A stretch of DNA of 64,000 bases from Prunella strophiata (taxonomy: Eukaryota; Chordata; Aves; Passeriformes; Prunellidae): contig JAZBQD010000013.1 of assembly GCA_036583965.1 (NCBI GenBank), forward strand, positions 3,822,144-3,886,143. Reading direction: 5' to 3'. Made by a program: the position numbers and the translations under genes. Under the pieces are notes generated by a model. That model made no database searches. It saw only the letters and a list, made by a program, of their open reading frames with translations, and had not been told where the DNA came from. Shown here piece after piece: positions 14,001 to 26,520 of this stretch; position 1 is the first letter of the stretch; every line of letters starts with the position of its first letter.

Positions 14001-17000
14001 CCAGTTTTGCCCTTTCCATATGCAATTTCCTAAAGATAATTCACTTTTCTAAGTCATTTTGTGTGCAAGTACAAGAAAGTCAATGACTGGCAGTCTCACA
14101 AGGCCATGAAGAAAAACATTTCAGCAAAACTCTCAGTACATGAGTGCTTAAATGTTATGGTTAACAGTAATAGAACCAACTACTTCAGCACTGAAGGACT
14201 GCTGCTCTTCTAAAACAGTCAAGAATTTCTAATCCAGTCTGACTACAGTGGCAGAGTAGATCACAGTTCAGAATAAAAGCTAAAATTCAGAAATTCTGCA
14301 CCACCAGCTTCACTATGCCTGCTAAGTAATCTCAGATACTTGGCTGTCAGTGTTGTTATTCTCTTGTTAGAATTACTGCAGTATGATGTCACATTTCCCC
14401 ATTTTGTCCATGCACGTGTGCAAATAAGAATTTTAGTTCCTCAGATATGGTGTCACTGACACTTTCCAACTTTTTACTAGGGCTTTTTGAAAATTAAGCC
14501 CAAGTTACAAGAACTACATTAATGGTTCAGGTTATCAAATGAGCTTAATTACTAAAACCAACATTAGGCAGTGTACAGTCTAACAGCCTAATGTAATATT
14601 TGCTGAAAGAGACAGAAAGCTCTCTGCCATTGAAACTTAAACATGTATCCAACTTTGATGACATATATCTAAAATTGAACTTTTCTTCTTGCATCATTTG
14701 CTCTCTTTCAGTTCTGTGACCACCTCACTTCACAGCTTCTGTTTATCCTTCCTTCCACTCCTCCTTTTGCCAGCTCTCACAAACCAAGCTGCTGCAGACC
14801 ACCAGTGCTCTCAGCTAAAGACACAACCATTTCTTTTATTCCCCAGCCAAATGATCCACATCTGCTTGGTCACCACCTCCTAACACACCCTCACACCTCA
14901 TGCATTCAGGTTTCCTAACATTCAATAAAAACACATTAAAGCAGAAATACACAGACACTTTAGGGTTACATTGCAAATGTCTGGTGGGTCAATGCCTCCT
15001 TGAATAGGGGAGAAGGAAGTCATGTAGGAGAGGGAGGCCAGGCCATTAGGCTGTTTATTTAAAAAAAAAAAAAAAAAACAAAAACAAACCCTCCTAGTTC
15101 ATCTTCTCCAACAAGAAACACACATTTTGCTATTTTAAAAAAGGAAAAGCAGTGCAGTGTTACCCTTGCTAATACAGTTAAAGGCGACAGGAGACAGTTA
15201 AAAATAACACTTGAGCAACTCATTCTGTTTGCTGGAAACCACATTCCCCATCAAACATGTACAGCCAGGGTTGCACTGGCTGGCTGAGAGCTGGAAGTGC
15301 ACATCAGATCTCATGGTGAGGAGTGGAGCAGAGACATCACCTCAAATGGAGATGGGGCGTGAATCCCGTCCTGCCTGTGGTTACCAGCTGGCACACAAGT
15401 CAGGGATGGAGCTCGTAGGAAAAGCCATTGGTGCAGCACCCACAGCTCGTTCTGCCCACAAACACTGAGCAGAACAGCTGCTTCCCTCTCCCTTCACTCC
15501 AGAAAGGAAAAAAAACCAAACAGCTCACAACTTGTTAACACCAAAAGGGGAAAAAAAACCCACCCAAACCCAGAGAAACAAACCCCAAACAATAAGAAAA
15601 ACCACAACATCTTTTTACCCCCCTCTCAAAATAAAACCAAACAAAACAGAAAAAGAAACTAGAGAAGGTTAGGCAAAGAAAACTATCTGCAAAATCCACC
15701 TATGCTAATGAGGGACAGGAAATCTCCATGGAAACCTAAGTCAGGCATACCTGTGTCCCCTCTGCACGGCAGAGCTTTCAGAGGGAGGCATCACACACCG
15801 TGACAAAGTCTTTCTGACATTCCAGGTCCCTCAGAGGCACCAACACATGCACCCTTTCACTGCTGTACAAGCAGTGAGAGTCTTTCCTTCACTGTGACAC
15901 CACCAACTCTGAATTTGTAACCACACACAGTGCCAGTGTGCTCACAGCTGCTTTTTTTTTTTTTTTTTTTACATACTCCACACTCACCATCACTAACAGG
16001 TTTAGGCAACAGCAAGGTGAGAAACTGCAGACAATTGACAAAGGGCAGTTTTCCAAATACTGACTTTTCTTGCAATCAGGAAATTTATTTTGTTCATGTT
16101 CTGCAAGATTGTGCAAGCCATGACACAATCATGGGCTAAAAACAAACCTGTTTTGCAGATGCTTTTATTTTTCACACTGGTCCATGTGGAGGGCACATGC
16201 AGCAGTTAGAGCTTCAAAAAATGAACAAAACAACCCACACAATTATGCTCAAGTTTTCTTTCTTCATTCCTAGTTCTTCTTCAGAAATGCACAAGGACAA
16301 ACAAGATAAACTTGGGTGGCTGGGGAAGCTGAAAGCATGACTCTCACTGCTACAATCTCTTCTGTACACTCCCTGTTTTGTCTTGTTCCCTTCATTGTGT
16401 CCAAAAGACCAGCCCATACTAACACTGGAATTCTTGAGCTGACAGGTTGTCACATGAGGAGCCTGGCAAAATAGTACAGCAGGGAAAAAAAAACCAAACC
16501 CAAACCAAACAGCCTTCAATCAAATATAAATTAACCCCTGCAAACAAAGTAATTGTCACTTCCATGCTGCAAATATGTATTTTTTTTAAATTGTTGAAAA
16601 GATATTCAAATGTTACCAATGAAGACTTTGAGACTGCCTCTATCAAGCAGTGGAAAGATGTGGAAACTGTGCCCAGTTTCACCTGTCAGGAAGCTACAAA
16701 AATACCCCAAAGAGAAACTTGAATCTGAACAACTCACCATAATTGTATCTACCTCATATAGCTAACACAGAAAAATACTCTAGAAAGTATTTTGTGCCTT
16801 TTCACTTCCAAGGATAGGTGAGTAGTTTATGGAAAGAAATACTAGATTATCCTTTCTCAGAAGCATTTTGTTGAAATTTCATGTTTTTTAAATAGGAAAT
16901 TTCAGTGTATGTCTGAAGCTGGGGTGGTTTTTGTTTGATTTTTAAATGACTTAGGCACTTACCAGATACAGGGAGGAGACCAGTGCTGATCAGTGACCAT

Positions 17001-19945
17001 GTACTGGTTCTCAATTCAGAAGGGATTAGGAATGTCACCACACCAGTGTAGTCTGGCCAGACCAGTTTCTCCATTTTGGAGAACATAGGAAGCCCATCCA
17101 CCACCAGTGTTTTCCTGCTGCTCCCAAAGCAATAAGAAATTATGACTAACCTTCACATAAGAGAGATGGCAGGGGAAAAAAAGGTCTTTGCATTAAAAGT
17201 TCTACCTTGAAATACATGTTTTTAGTCTTCTAGAAAGCAAGGTTTTAAATTGGAAATACTGACAGATCTCTAACTGCAGCAATAACAAATAACATCAGTG
17301 TAATTTCTCTTGAAAGAAATTGCTCTGCTTTCTCATCCAGTTTCCAGCTTAAAACCTTTCATTGCTGAGGCTGTTGTCAATCTTATCTAGTGACCCATTT
17401 ACCCAAAGCACAGAATTACAGAACACAATATTATGACAAGTACAGAGCTGGCTTTGACATTAATAACACTCAAGATTTTGTGGACTCGGATTGTTTTTAG
17501 TGCTTGGTCAGAAAGGCCACCTTCCTTCCAATGCAAAAAGTCAACAATCCACCTCAGAGGTTTTGCAAATGAATTTGTCATGGCAATTAAGGGGAAGAAT
17601 CTATCTAGCCATGATAAAAGGTGACTGACAACACCGTGCACCGCTACATTACAGAATAAGAGAGAGACCTTTAACACATTGTTCTGAACACTTAGGAAAT
17701 CAAAAATACAGTCTGGAGAGCTACATTCTGTGCTTTTCAATGAATCAGTGGTGTCTGCAATGCACACCCAACCTCTGAGGTAAAGGGGAGCAAACCTCAG
17801 ACTGAGCCAAGTAACTTCCAGTGATCTGTGACAGGGGTTGAAGGGCTCTGTCTCACGTGGACTGACATCAGCTGATTTTAACCCAGCACAGAACCAGGCA
17901 GCCCTGCAGGGAGTCCCCTGCAAAACCTCAAAGTCTGGGAAATAAAAGAACCCAAAATCCTCTTGGAAGATGCCTGGGGTATTCTGGTTAAAAACCATGG
18001 TCTGTCCCACTCCCCAGGATTCTCCTGGAGAATCAGAGTGGCCAGGAGATGGAGATGAGCCACCACATGGGCAATCTAAAGCCATGAGGGTCACAAAATC
18101 CACATCACTGTGAAAAATGGCCACTCTATTCTGCTGGATACTACTGCACAGGGTGGCTAAAAGAGGTCTCCTTGTTGTGGGGTTGGAAGATTTTTATTTT
18201 TTGTGGGTTTTGGGGAAGGTTTTGTTGTTTGGTTGGTTTTACAAACACAACTGCTACACACCCTGAGCTTCCCCTGTCCTTCACTGGTACTGCCAGTGGC
18301 TTGGACAGGGTTTATTTTGTTCCAGTGTGTTGCAGTGGAATGCAATTTTTCCACTGTGTTGGCCCAGCCTAATGTTTTCCCTGCAAGAGCCACCACATTC
18401 CCAAGAGACTACAAAACAACAGCTTCCAGTGAGAATATTCAAATATCAGCTCTATGTTTCCTGACACCACATTTACTTAACAAAGATACAAAAGGCATCC
18501 ATGAACATAGAGCTTGTCTGAACATATTTGTTGCCATCAAGTATATTAAAAAGTGTCCTAAACATGCAATTATTCCATATAATGCCCTATGGCCATATTA
18601 TTTTGTGAAATCATCCACAGTCCCTCAAGTGGTTTTAGCTCTTAAAATCTATTTTTTAAATGATACCAGTTTAGAAAGCAGCATTTGCCAGCAGATATTA
18701 ACATACTCAAGCCCTGTTGAATTCACATTTTATCATCATCTTGTTGTTTACAAATTTTCCTGTCATTCATCATTGCAAATCATCAGCTGCACTTGTGGCT
18801 GAAGAAAACACTAACTCAGAAGGCAGAGATGAGTGCAAATGCATTAATCAGAGATCATGATTTTTCTACCAGGAATGTTATGCTCTCAGACACCTATAAT
18901 TAGACATATCCAGTACCTATAATCTTCTCAAAGATATTCAAAATATAATGGGGACTGCTCAGTGTGGGTAGTAATGGAGTGAATTGACAACATAAAGCAA
19001 AATTACAGGTAAAGCAAAGTATTTTTAGACATGGGCTATAAAAACACATTTCTGTTCTAGAATTTCTAAAAAAAAAAAAAACCCAAAAAAAAACCCAAAC
19101 CAAAAAACAACCTACAAACAAATATTTCTGCAGAGAACACTGACAGCTTAATAGTGAGACCTGATATGAGAGCAGCATGAAATCCCTGGGCCTTCCCCAG
19201 ACTGGGGGGATGGAAGGAAGCAGAGGACAGGTCAGATTCCTTTTCTTTTTTCCCCCTTTTCTTTTCTGTTTTTCCAACTCAATAACCTTTTAGTAAAAGG
19301 GAAAAGAATTGTCAGTGTGAGATTTCCAACTCTGTAGTGCTTTCAGTCATGCTATGCACAAAAAGGAACAGCAGGCAAGACCATTCATCTGTGATTGCTT
19401 CATGAAGCTCAAGCATAAGCCACAACTACACATTTAGTAATCTACATAGTTTATTTTCTATTTTAATTGTGTACTTTTAATTTGGTCAAGTTAAACAGCC
19501 AAGTTCCAACTGGGTTTCAGAGCACCCTTAAGGATCAAACCCTGACATCATTTTTCAATACCAAAACAACAATAATTACCTTGAATTAACTAGTATTTTC
19601 AGGATTACCAGAATTGAAAAGGGCATATTTGCAGTTAAAAATCCTTGAAAACAACTTCTAATATTCAGCAGAAATGATCTTTTAGAACTTAAGGGACAAG
19701 AACACTGGCAACAGTTGCTGGATGACCTCTGGATGAGCCCAGGCAGGCAGATGCTGCTTCAGGTGGAATATAAAAATGAAGTGAACACAGACATCTGGAG
19801 CTGGGCCTGATGGCACAGGGGGGCTGCAGAGACTCCATTCTGCTTTTCCATGGAAAATTGCTCAGTACAAACCAGCCCAGACACCTCAGAGTGATGCCTC
19901 AGGTTTTAGCTTTTACGGTTTTTTTTTTATTCTGTGCTGCTTTAG
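2100..19945. other. Intergenic, AT-rich, no gene recognised
   Basis: About 18 kb of AT-rich sequence without an exon I can recognise on either strand. It contains simple repeats: (GTTT)n at about 2700-2717, A runs at 3308-3324, 5240-5256, 15060-15078 and 19070-19105, and a T run at 15952-15970. There is a 29-bp tandem duplication at 3886-3939 and a near-tandem repeat at about 8377-8425. One open frame on the minus strand at 17399-18124 is unusually long for this base composition and is discussed as a finding. In human, LINC00934 and CCDC60 follow HSPB8 on this side. I could not identify CCDC60 exons, so either that gene starts further left or its exons are too diverged for me to recognise. 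Confidence 0.55.
3886..3939. repeat. 29-bp tandem duplication (two copies)
   Basis: The sequence AAGCATTCTGATATTATGG followed by ATATCA occurs at 3886-3910 and again at 3915-3939, with four bases (GTAA) between. The copies are identical, so the duplication is probably recent. Confidence 0.9.
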
Positions 19946-20364
19946 TGTGTGGTTCTGAGCTTCATATTAAGGGATGGTGAGCTCTCTTCACAGAGTAGAG
20001 AGACAAAACAATTCCTTCTCTATCTTGGGACCAAGGACAAATGATCCAAATCTCAGGCCCAAGAGCATAAACAATGGCAGAATGAAGAGAGAAGAAGAAG
20101 GATGGGACTTTCATGGGCTGAAGCTGTAATTGGACAATTAACTCCAATATGCCAAAAAAAAAAAAAATGGAGCAGAACTTATAAAAGTGACAGACCCCAT
20201 GACTGGTTGTGCATTTTGTGAGCATTTTGGTTCACCTAGGGTGTGGCCTTGGCTGGGCTCTTGTGCTGCCCAAGGTGCATCCATTGAGACCTTTTAATAA
20301 ATCCCTACTTTCTTCTTTAACTCCATCTAGCCTCTGTTCTAGATCAGCCTTCCTCAAGGCATCA
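19946..20364 (+). mobile_element. Endogenous retrovirus LTR, probably solo, plus orientation
   Basis: The block starts with TG near 19946. It has a TATA box (TATAAAAG at 20180-20187), an R-like segment, and a polyadenylation signal AATAAA at 20296-20301. A pyrimidine-rich U5 follows and ends in CA at about 20364. This layout, and the wording around the TATA box and U5, resemble ERVL-type LTRs that I recall as common in songbird genomes. No internal retroviral frame is present on either side, so it is most likely a solo LTR. No target-site duplication was found, so the exact edges are uncertain. The 95-codon frame at 20209-20496 lies within and beyond it and is not a gene. Confidence 0.75.
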
Positions 20365-23300
20365 AGAGAGCCTCAGCTCTCCCTGCATGAGCCAACAGCA
20401 CTGAGGAAAAGAGAACAAGCAGCAGAACACTGCAAGGGAGTGACACAGAAATCAGTGACACAGCTCTTGTCCCTGTGGTTTGGGAGCCAAGCTTGACTTG
20501 GAAGTGACTTGAGACAGGGCAAGACTCACAAAGTCAGTGACTATTGCAGGACTGAGGAGACCAGGAGATAATCAGTCTGTTGTTTGTGTGGGTTTCATCA
20601 GAGAGAGTCCTGGCTTGCCCCTGAAATCCAAACACAGAGGTGAAGTGAAATGTAAAAACAGTTAACCCACCATCTCTGAAGCAATCCCTACTTATCTAAG
20701 CAAAACCTTCACTTTTTATACCATTCTTCTGCTCATCCTTTGAGCTGTTTACCCATCCCTCAACTGCCAGCATTTATCATTCCTGCTTCTCAATCCATTC
20801 TTTACCCTCAAACCCTCAGTACAATTCCTTTCCTTCCATTTTCAAGACTTGCTACCTTTCCCTGAATATTTTCCCTTAAGTGCATCCTCACCTCACATTT
20901 TCCTTTTCACTCAGCCTGCTGCTGTCCCTGCTCCATTTTAAGTGCTCTCATTAAGAACTTCAAAGATCAGTTTCAAAAAGCCACAATGTACCCATCAAAA
21001 CAGTCCTGCTTTACTTACAAACACTCTGTACAACCATCAAATATTGTAGCCTGTGATACATTTCCTGTGATTATCCACAGGAAGGCATGGAAGAATGTTC
21101 CAAGCATTTATTTAAACAGAAATAATGATTTCTTTTCCCTGGAAACAAGAGCTTACTTCAAAGAAAAGTCTCTCCTGCTTTAAAAGGGAACCAGGAAAAC
21201 TTGGATCTTTGTGGAGAATCTCTCCAAGCTCCTGGTAAGGCTTCTCAAGTGGTTGAAGCACCTCTGAATGAATTATTTTTCCCCACCTAATGATCATTTT
21301 CCCAGAACTTGCTCCCTTGGAAGTTTGCTTCTCCAGGCCAAGATCCTTTTCTTCCTCCTGAGCAGAGCCAAGCAGACCCTAAATGGGCACAAAATCCCAA
21401 GGATTCAGCACTTCAGTGGCTGCTGGCACTGTTATTCTGCTGTTCCCAGGTGGATCTGGGACCACAGGTGCCTCCAGTTTGCTCTTCCCACCTGCATTTG
21501 CTATTACAGGTCCCTTGAGTCTACAATTTTTAAATGCATCTGGTACTGGCATTGTTCCAGAACAGGAGCCTTGGTGGTTTTAATTCCCTAAGTTATTAAA
21601 GCCAGTTGTTCCTCAGTTCTGAAAACACACACAGCTGCCCAAACTCTGAAGCAAGAGTTTTTAATTTCCTAAAGGGTAGCCCAGCAGAAGGATCTGCAGC
21701 TAATTAACAGTACAGGAGATCTCATTCCCCTCAGCAGCCCCTCCAAAATAGAAACAATTCCTGAGGGGCCAGGACACCTTACACCTAACCAGCCTCCTGG
21801 GGAGCACCCAGAACACCTCCTTTGTATTTATATGTCAAATAAAACATATTTACAGCTATTTCTAGCTGCAGCACCACCTCCCCTGCCTGCACCCTCATGC
21901 CAAGGGCCTCCCACCACCCAAATTCAGGGACTGGGATGAAATTTCCTCATCCTCTCCTGGGACCAAGGGGGCATGCACGAGCACAAGTGGCCACAGACTT
22001 GCCAAGGGTCATGGGGCCATGGCAAAATGTGGAATATGTAAAAATTTTCTTGGGAAAGGATGCTTTTGATGTTTGATAATTATATGTTTTCAAGTCTAAT
22101 CAACAGATAGGAGCTAATAACCAAGCTCATGCATTAGGAAAAAAAATGGTGGAATTGCCTTTTTAAGTTTAGGACTTGAGCTGTTTCAGTGATCTCAGGT
22201 TTAGGGGGAGGTTAACAAAGCTTGGGGAGAATGGATGCCCACTGATAGTGGGCACAAAGAATGCAGAATTTATGGGTCAGCTGGCAGAACTCCCAAGATA
22301 AGGAATAAAGTAATGAACCAACCCAGCAACTGTGCTGGAATCAGCTCTGACATCTCCCTGTAGCCCCACAGGGCAGAGCTGCAAGGGGGTTCCTCCTGCC
22401 AAACCCACACAAGGGGACACAAACAAAACACCTTGTTTTGTTTCTCCAAGCATGAAGGTCACCTCTGCAGAAGGATTTTCTCACCTTTCCTTCAGCTGAG
22501 GGTCAAGCTGGGGTGTCCCCCTGCCTCAAGCTGAGGCACACCAGAGCTGTGGCCAAGGGACAAGGCCATAATTTTGTTTTGCCTTTAGATCAAGAGAACT
22601 TCATCACTCCACAGCACTGATGGAGAGCCCAGCAGTTAAAGCACTGGAAGGAGAAGACCTGAATGCCATTATAGCAGTAAGGGCAATATTAATCAGTATT
22701 TCAATTGATTAAATATAATCCTTGGCTACTCTCCCATGTGACAGCTTGGGGTACAGGACAGAGCAAGCCCAGCCTCCCCAGCCCCCTGGTGCTGCTCAGC
22801 CCTTGAGAAAACCCATCAAACCTCCCTCCTCCCACAACTGTTTTCAGTAAAAGCCTTTTAAACTCCACTCAAACCTTGTCAAACAGGCTGTAACTGGTGC
22901 AAATGAAAACTTGAGATGAATTTAATACTGTACCTATTCAGCCCTAAAATACAGGGCCTATCAGCAGCAATAGCACATTATTTGAGGTATATGATTTCCA
23001 GCAGATTGGGTTTTTAGCCTGTCAAGATGACTCCAACCATCTGAATCCTGTGAGTTCTCTAAAGGGACAAGGTATCTGAAAACATCTCCTCCCTCCCCCC
23101 TCCCTGGCTTTCCTCTCAGCTCTGCAAAAAAACACCCTTGCTATCATTTCCCTGCATTTTAATCTGTCCAACTCTTCTTTGCTATTATAACTTTTGATTT
23201 AGAGGGATGTGACCACACAGGAGAAGCAGGGAGGCACAGTGGGGTTGTGGGGCTTCAGAGGCTGCAGGAGAAAGCAGGGGGCATTTGCAGCTGGGCAGGT

Positions 23301-24722
23301 TCCCCCCACCTTATTTTCTTCCCTGGCTTTATATTTTCTCCAGGCTGATTTTTACCCTCAAACCTCATGCATTGCTCTGCTTTTCTTTTCAGAAAAAACT
23401 TCTCAGGCATGTTGTGGTCAAGGCCAGAGGTGCTCACCCACTGACCTGCTAAACTGGGGAGCTGGAAATGCAATTTCTGCTACTTTTCTCATTGGAGGCA
23501 GTTTAATCATAGATGTTTCCAGCTGAAAGGGAATATTCCAACACCCAGTGTTGGAGACAGCCACGAGAAATATCACAACTTGGTAGCAATGACCCTCTGA
23601 GCACCTGGTTTTGGACATGGGCATACAGGAATTATTTCAACTGAAATATTGGAGAAAGAACCAGTTTCAATGAATTCCCTGATACAAATGATGACATCTC
23701 ATCTGGAACTGGGATTTCAGCTCGGGTAACCTTTGTCTGCAGCAGGGTGGAACCTGCTGGGGCTCTGGCTCCTGGAGAGGGGGAACCCAGCTGAGACAAT
23801 TCCCCCTGCACCCTCTGGAGCTGTGAGTCCCTGCAGGAGGAGCAGGTGGGCACACAGGAGCCATCCCCCAGCCCTGCCCTGCAGGCAGCAATGCTGCCAC
23901 CCTCTGGAACTGTGCCCAAGACTCACTCTGCTTCCCTGGCAGGTCTGTTTCTCATGGCTTTGAAACAACCAAGTGCCATTTGGCTTAGGATGTTCAGGAG
24001 CCTGAAAGGGCCCAGAGGGGATGGAGGGGATGTGTCCTCCTGAGGCTGGACACTCCCTGTCCCTCCTGCTCTCCCTTCCTGCAGTTTGTCCCCATCCCAG
24101 TGGCACCTGCACCCCAAGGGCAGCCTGCAAGCCTTGGGGCAAGGCTCCTGCACAGATCACCATGTCTGTCTCCAGGCTCTTTGCAATTTATTTCTCCCAA
24201 AATTTTTCCATGGGGAGCCCACCCTGTAAACTCCTTCCAGGCAAGGAGTTCCCTCTGGAACTTGGAGAGGAGCACATGCTTGTGCCTGGCTCCTTAGTGC
24301 CACATCCACAGAAATGAGCTCCCTCCAAGACACAGGGGGATGTATTATTCAGAAACAAACAAAAAACATCCCAAAAGCTGGATTGATAGGTTTATGGTTT
24401 TGGAGACATTTTCCTACTTCCTCCTGCAGCCCACAGAAGTTCACAGAGCTGGGTGGGATCTCCCAGCTCTTCCCTTCCTCAGCTCCATTTCTCCTCCACC
24501 CTCTTCATCTCTAGTCCCATTTTCAAGCAATACTCCAATAACAACAGGTCTGCATTTGTTTCTTTTTCCTTCTGTGTCATTTCTCCATCCAGCTTACAAT
24601 TTTGGCTGCAATTTAACAGCCTTTACAAATTACATTCCTATCTTTTTCACTGTTATTGTTAGAGGAGAAAGTCCCATTTTTCACTGTGATCTTTCAGGTT
24701 TCTGCTGTCACTGTATTTAAGA

Positions 24723-24725
<3 letters not shown>
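20365..24725. other. Intergenic, no gene recognised
   Basis: No exon is recognisable. Around 22030-22480 lies a stretch that reads like an old interspersed repeat, including a perfect 9-bp hairpin with a 3-nt loop near 22235-22255, but I cannot assign it to a family. The many 60- to 150-codon open frames around 23200-24300 overlap in several frames on both strands. They reflect the rising GC content rather than genes. Confidence 0.5.

Positions 24726-24764
<39 letters not shown>
24726..24764 (-). repeat. Poly(T) run, possibly a retrocopy poly(A) tail on minus
   Basis: There are 39 consecutive T residues on the plus strand. On the minus strand an AATAAA signal (24780-24775) lies ten bases upstream of this A run, which is the arrangement left at the 3' end of a reverse-transcribed, polyadenylated RNA. 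The sequence immediately upstream on the minus strand (24765 to about 24960) has no coding frame I recognise. A plain homopolymer is the alternative. Confidence 0.7.
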
Positions 24765-24765
<1 letters not shown>

Positions 24766-26235
24766 TCCTTAGCTTTTATTTTCTTATCCCTGAAGGGCAG
24801 CCTTGGAAATTCAAAGCTGTTCCCTGCCTATCAGTGGATCTGGTATTCTCTTTTGGCAGTTCCACAGTGACTGTCTCTCTTCCTTCCAACCTTCCACCTC
24901 AATGACACCTTTTCTCAATAAATTACCCTTTGTCTCTCGGAGAGATGGTTCCATTTGTGACAGTTTGGATGTGTAATAGTTGCATCCCAGTGGATACCTC
25001 CAGGACTGTCAACTAACAGGCCAATACAAACCCACTGGTGCAGAAAATAAAGAGATTTATGTATTTTGGGCTTTATTTCCTCCCTGGTGGTCGAGCTGTA
25101 CTCTGCATTTTCAAAGTTTCAGTTTAAGGGTGTGGTTGCTCCTTGCCAAAAAAAAAAAAAAAAAACACCCTCTCCTGGATTGGAGAGGTGGATAAATTCA
25201 TGGCAGAATTCCCTTTTTTTGCAACATGACATCCCTTGGGATCCCTGGAAAATGCCTCAGAGCAGCCAAACCCACCCAGCCATGCCTCCCCACGCTGGTG
25301 CAGGGCTTCACAGATTGTTTATGCTACAGAGGAAACATTGATTTTTGCAAACATTTCCTAACAATAACAACAGGGATCGATTTGTGATGCTGTTGCTCAC
25401 GGTTTTGCTAACGGAGGATAAATGTGTGGAGCAGCAGCTTTGAGGTGTCCCTGTGGGAAAGGAGGGCTCCTGGGGGGACACACTCACACCCAGCAGTGCT
25501 GGAGGAGGGATGCAACAGATACATCTTGAGAAATTTGGATGCTCACACCCTGCTCCCATTAAACAATAGAGATATCCAAGCCCATGGCTGGCAGCAACAC
25601 CATCCTCCCTGGCTCCTGCAAACTGCCCAAAAGCAACAGATTGAACATTTTTATAGAAGTTGTCAAGATCCAGCCCTTGGCTTTAGCAGCCTGGGACTTT
25701 CTTCTCGCAGCCTTGCACCTTCTGTCTCCTTTCCAAACACCAGACAAGCCAAACATTATTTTCCAATCCCAGCATCTGGCACAGAGCTCTGGGCAAGGCT
25801 CTCAGCCTGTCGCTGGTGAGATAAATGAGCCTGTTTCAGCGGCCGACTTCATAAAAGTATATGAAAAGTAGTGAACAAAAGGGTACTTCACAAAGAGGGG
25901 AATGCAAATGCAACCTCCAAGATAACTAATTAACTGAAGGAGGCAGACAAAGGGGAAGCAGCTTCCCATCTGTGGAAAGAGATGTCATTTTGTGGAGGCT
26001 CTAATTAGTTCTGCCCCGTCCCGCAGCGCTCACAGGCTGTTCCTGCTCCACAGCTCCCCGGGGTCTCCAGGTGAGCAGGGGGAGAGCAAAGCTGGGGGAA
26101 AAGCTGCTTCACCTTGCTAAAGTCCCCACGAGGGTTGTGTTTTCAGCAGGGACCCAAGCAGCAAACAAAGCTGGGGTTGTTTTTTGGAGGTGGCCTGTGC
26201 AGCCGTGCAGAGCCATCCAGCGCTGGCCCAAGGAG
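24765..26235. other. Intergenic, no gene recognised
   Basis: No exon is recognisable. There is an A run at about 25147-25165. A block at about 25810-25990 with CAAATGCAA-, ATAAAAGTATAT- and TAATTAACT-like words looks like conserved non-coding DNA. That reading is by eye only. Confidence 0.5.
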
Positions 26236-26345
26236 ATCATGGAATCATAGAACAATTCAGGCTGGAAAAGACCTCGAAGAGCATCGAGTCCAACAATTAA
26301 TCCAGCACTGCCAGATCCACCACTGAACCCAGCTTTTCCATAGAG
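26236..26345 (-). mobile_element. CR1 LINE 3' fragment, minus orientation
   Basis: The plus strand begins with GGAATCATAGAACAATTCAGG and continues into wording such as GAGTCCAACAATTAATCCAGC. This is the complement of a CR1 3' end, the dominant LINE family of birds. The element's 3' terminus is at the left. It is heavily 5' truncated, as CR1 copies usually are, and carries no reverse-transcriptase frame. Confidence 0.85.
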
Positions 26346-26364
26346 AGGGATTTCTTTCAGTTTG

Positions 26365-26520
26365 CTGTGAATGCCCCATCCCTGGAAGTGTCCCAAGGTC
26401 GGTTTGGATGGGGCTTGGAGCAACCTGGTCTAGTCCTGGCCAAGGTGTCCCTGCCCAAGGCAGGGGGGGGTGAACTCAATAACCTTTATATTCCCTTCCA
26501 ACCCAAACCATTGTCTGATT
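26365..26520 (+). mobile_element. CR1 LINE 3' fragment, plus orientation
   Basis: The sequence runs from GCCCCATCCCTGGAAGTGT through TTGGATGGGGCTTGGAGCAA and CCTGCCCAAGGCAGG to CCCTTCCAACCCAAACCATT and then the GATT terminus. These are the landmarks of a sense CR1 3' end. It lies head to head with the minus-strand copy immediately to its left, with both 3' ends pointing outward. Confidence 0.9.

Noticed and set aside
18203..18802. 199-codon plus-strand frame
   Set aside because: It has no ATG anywhere in the frame and no recognisable content.
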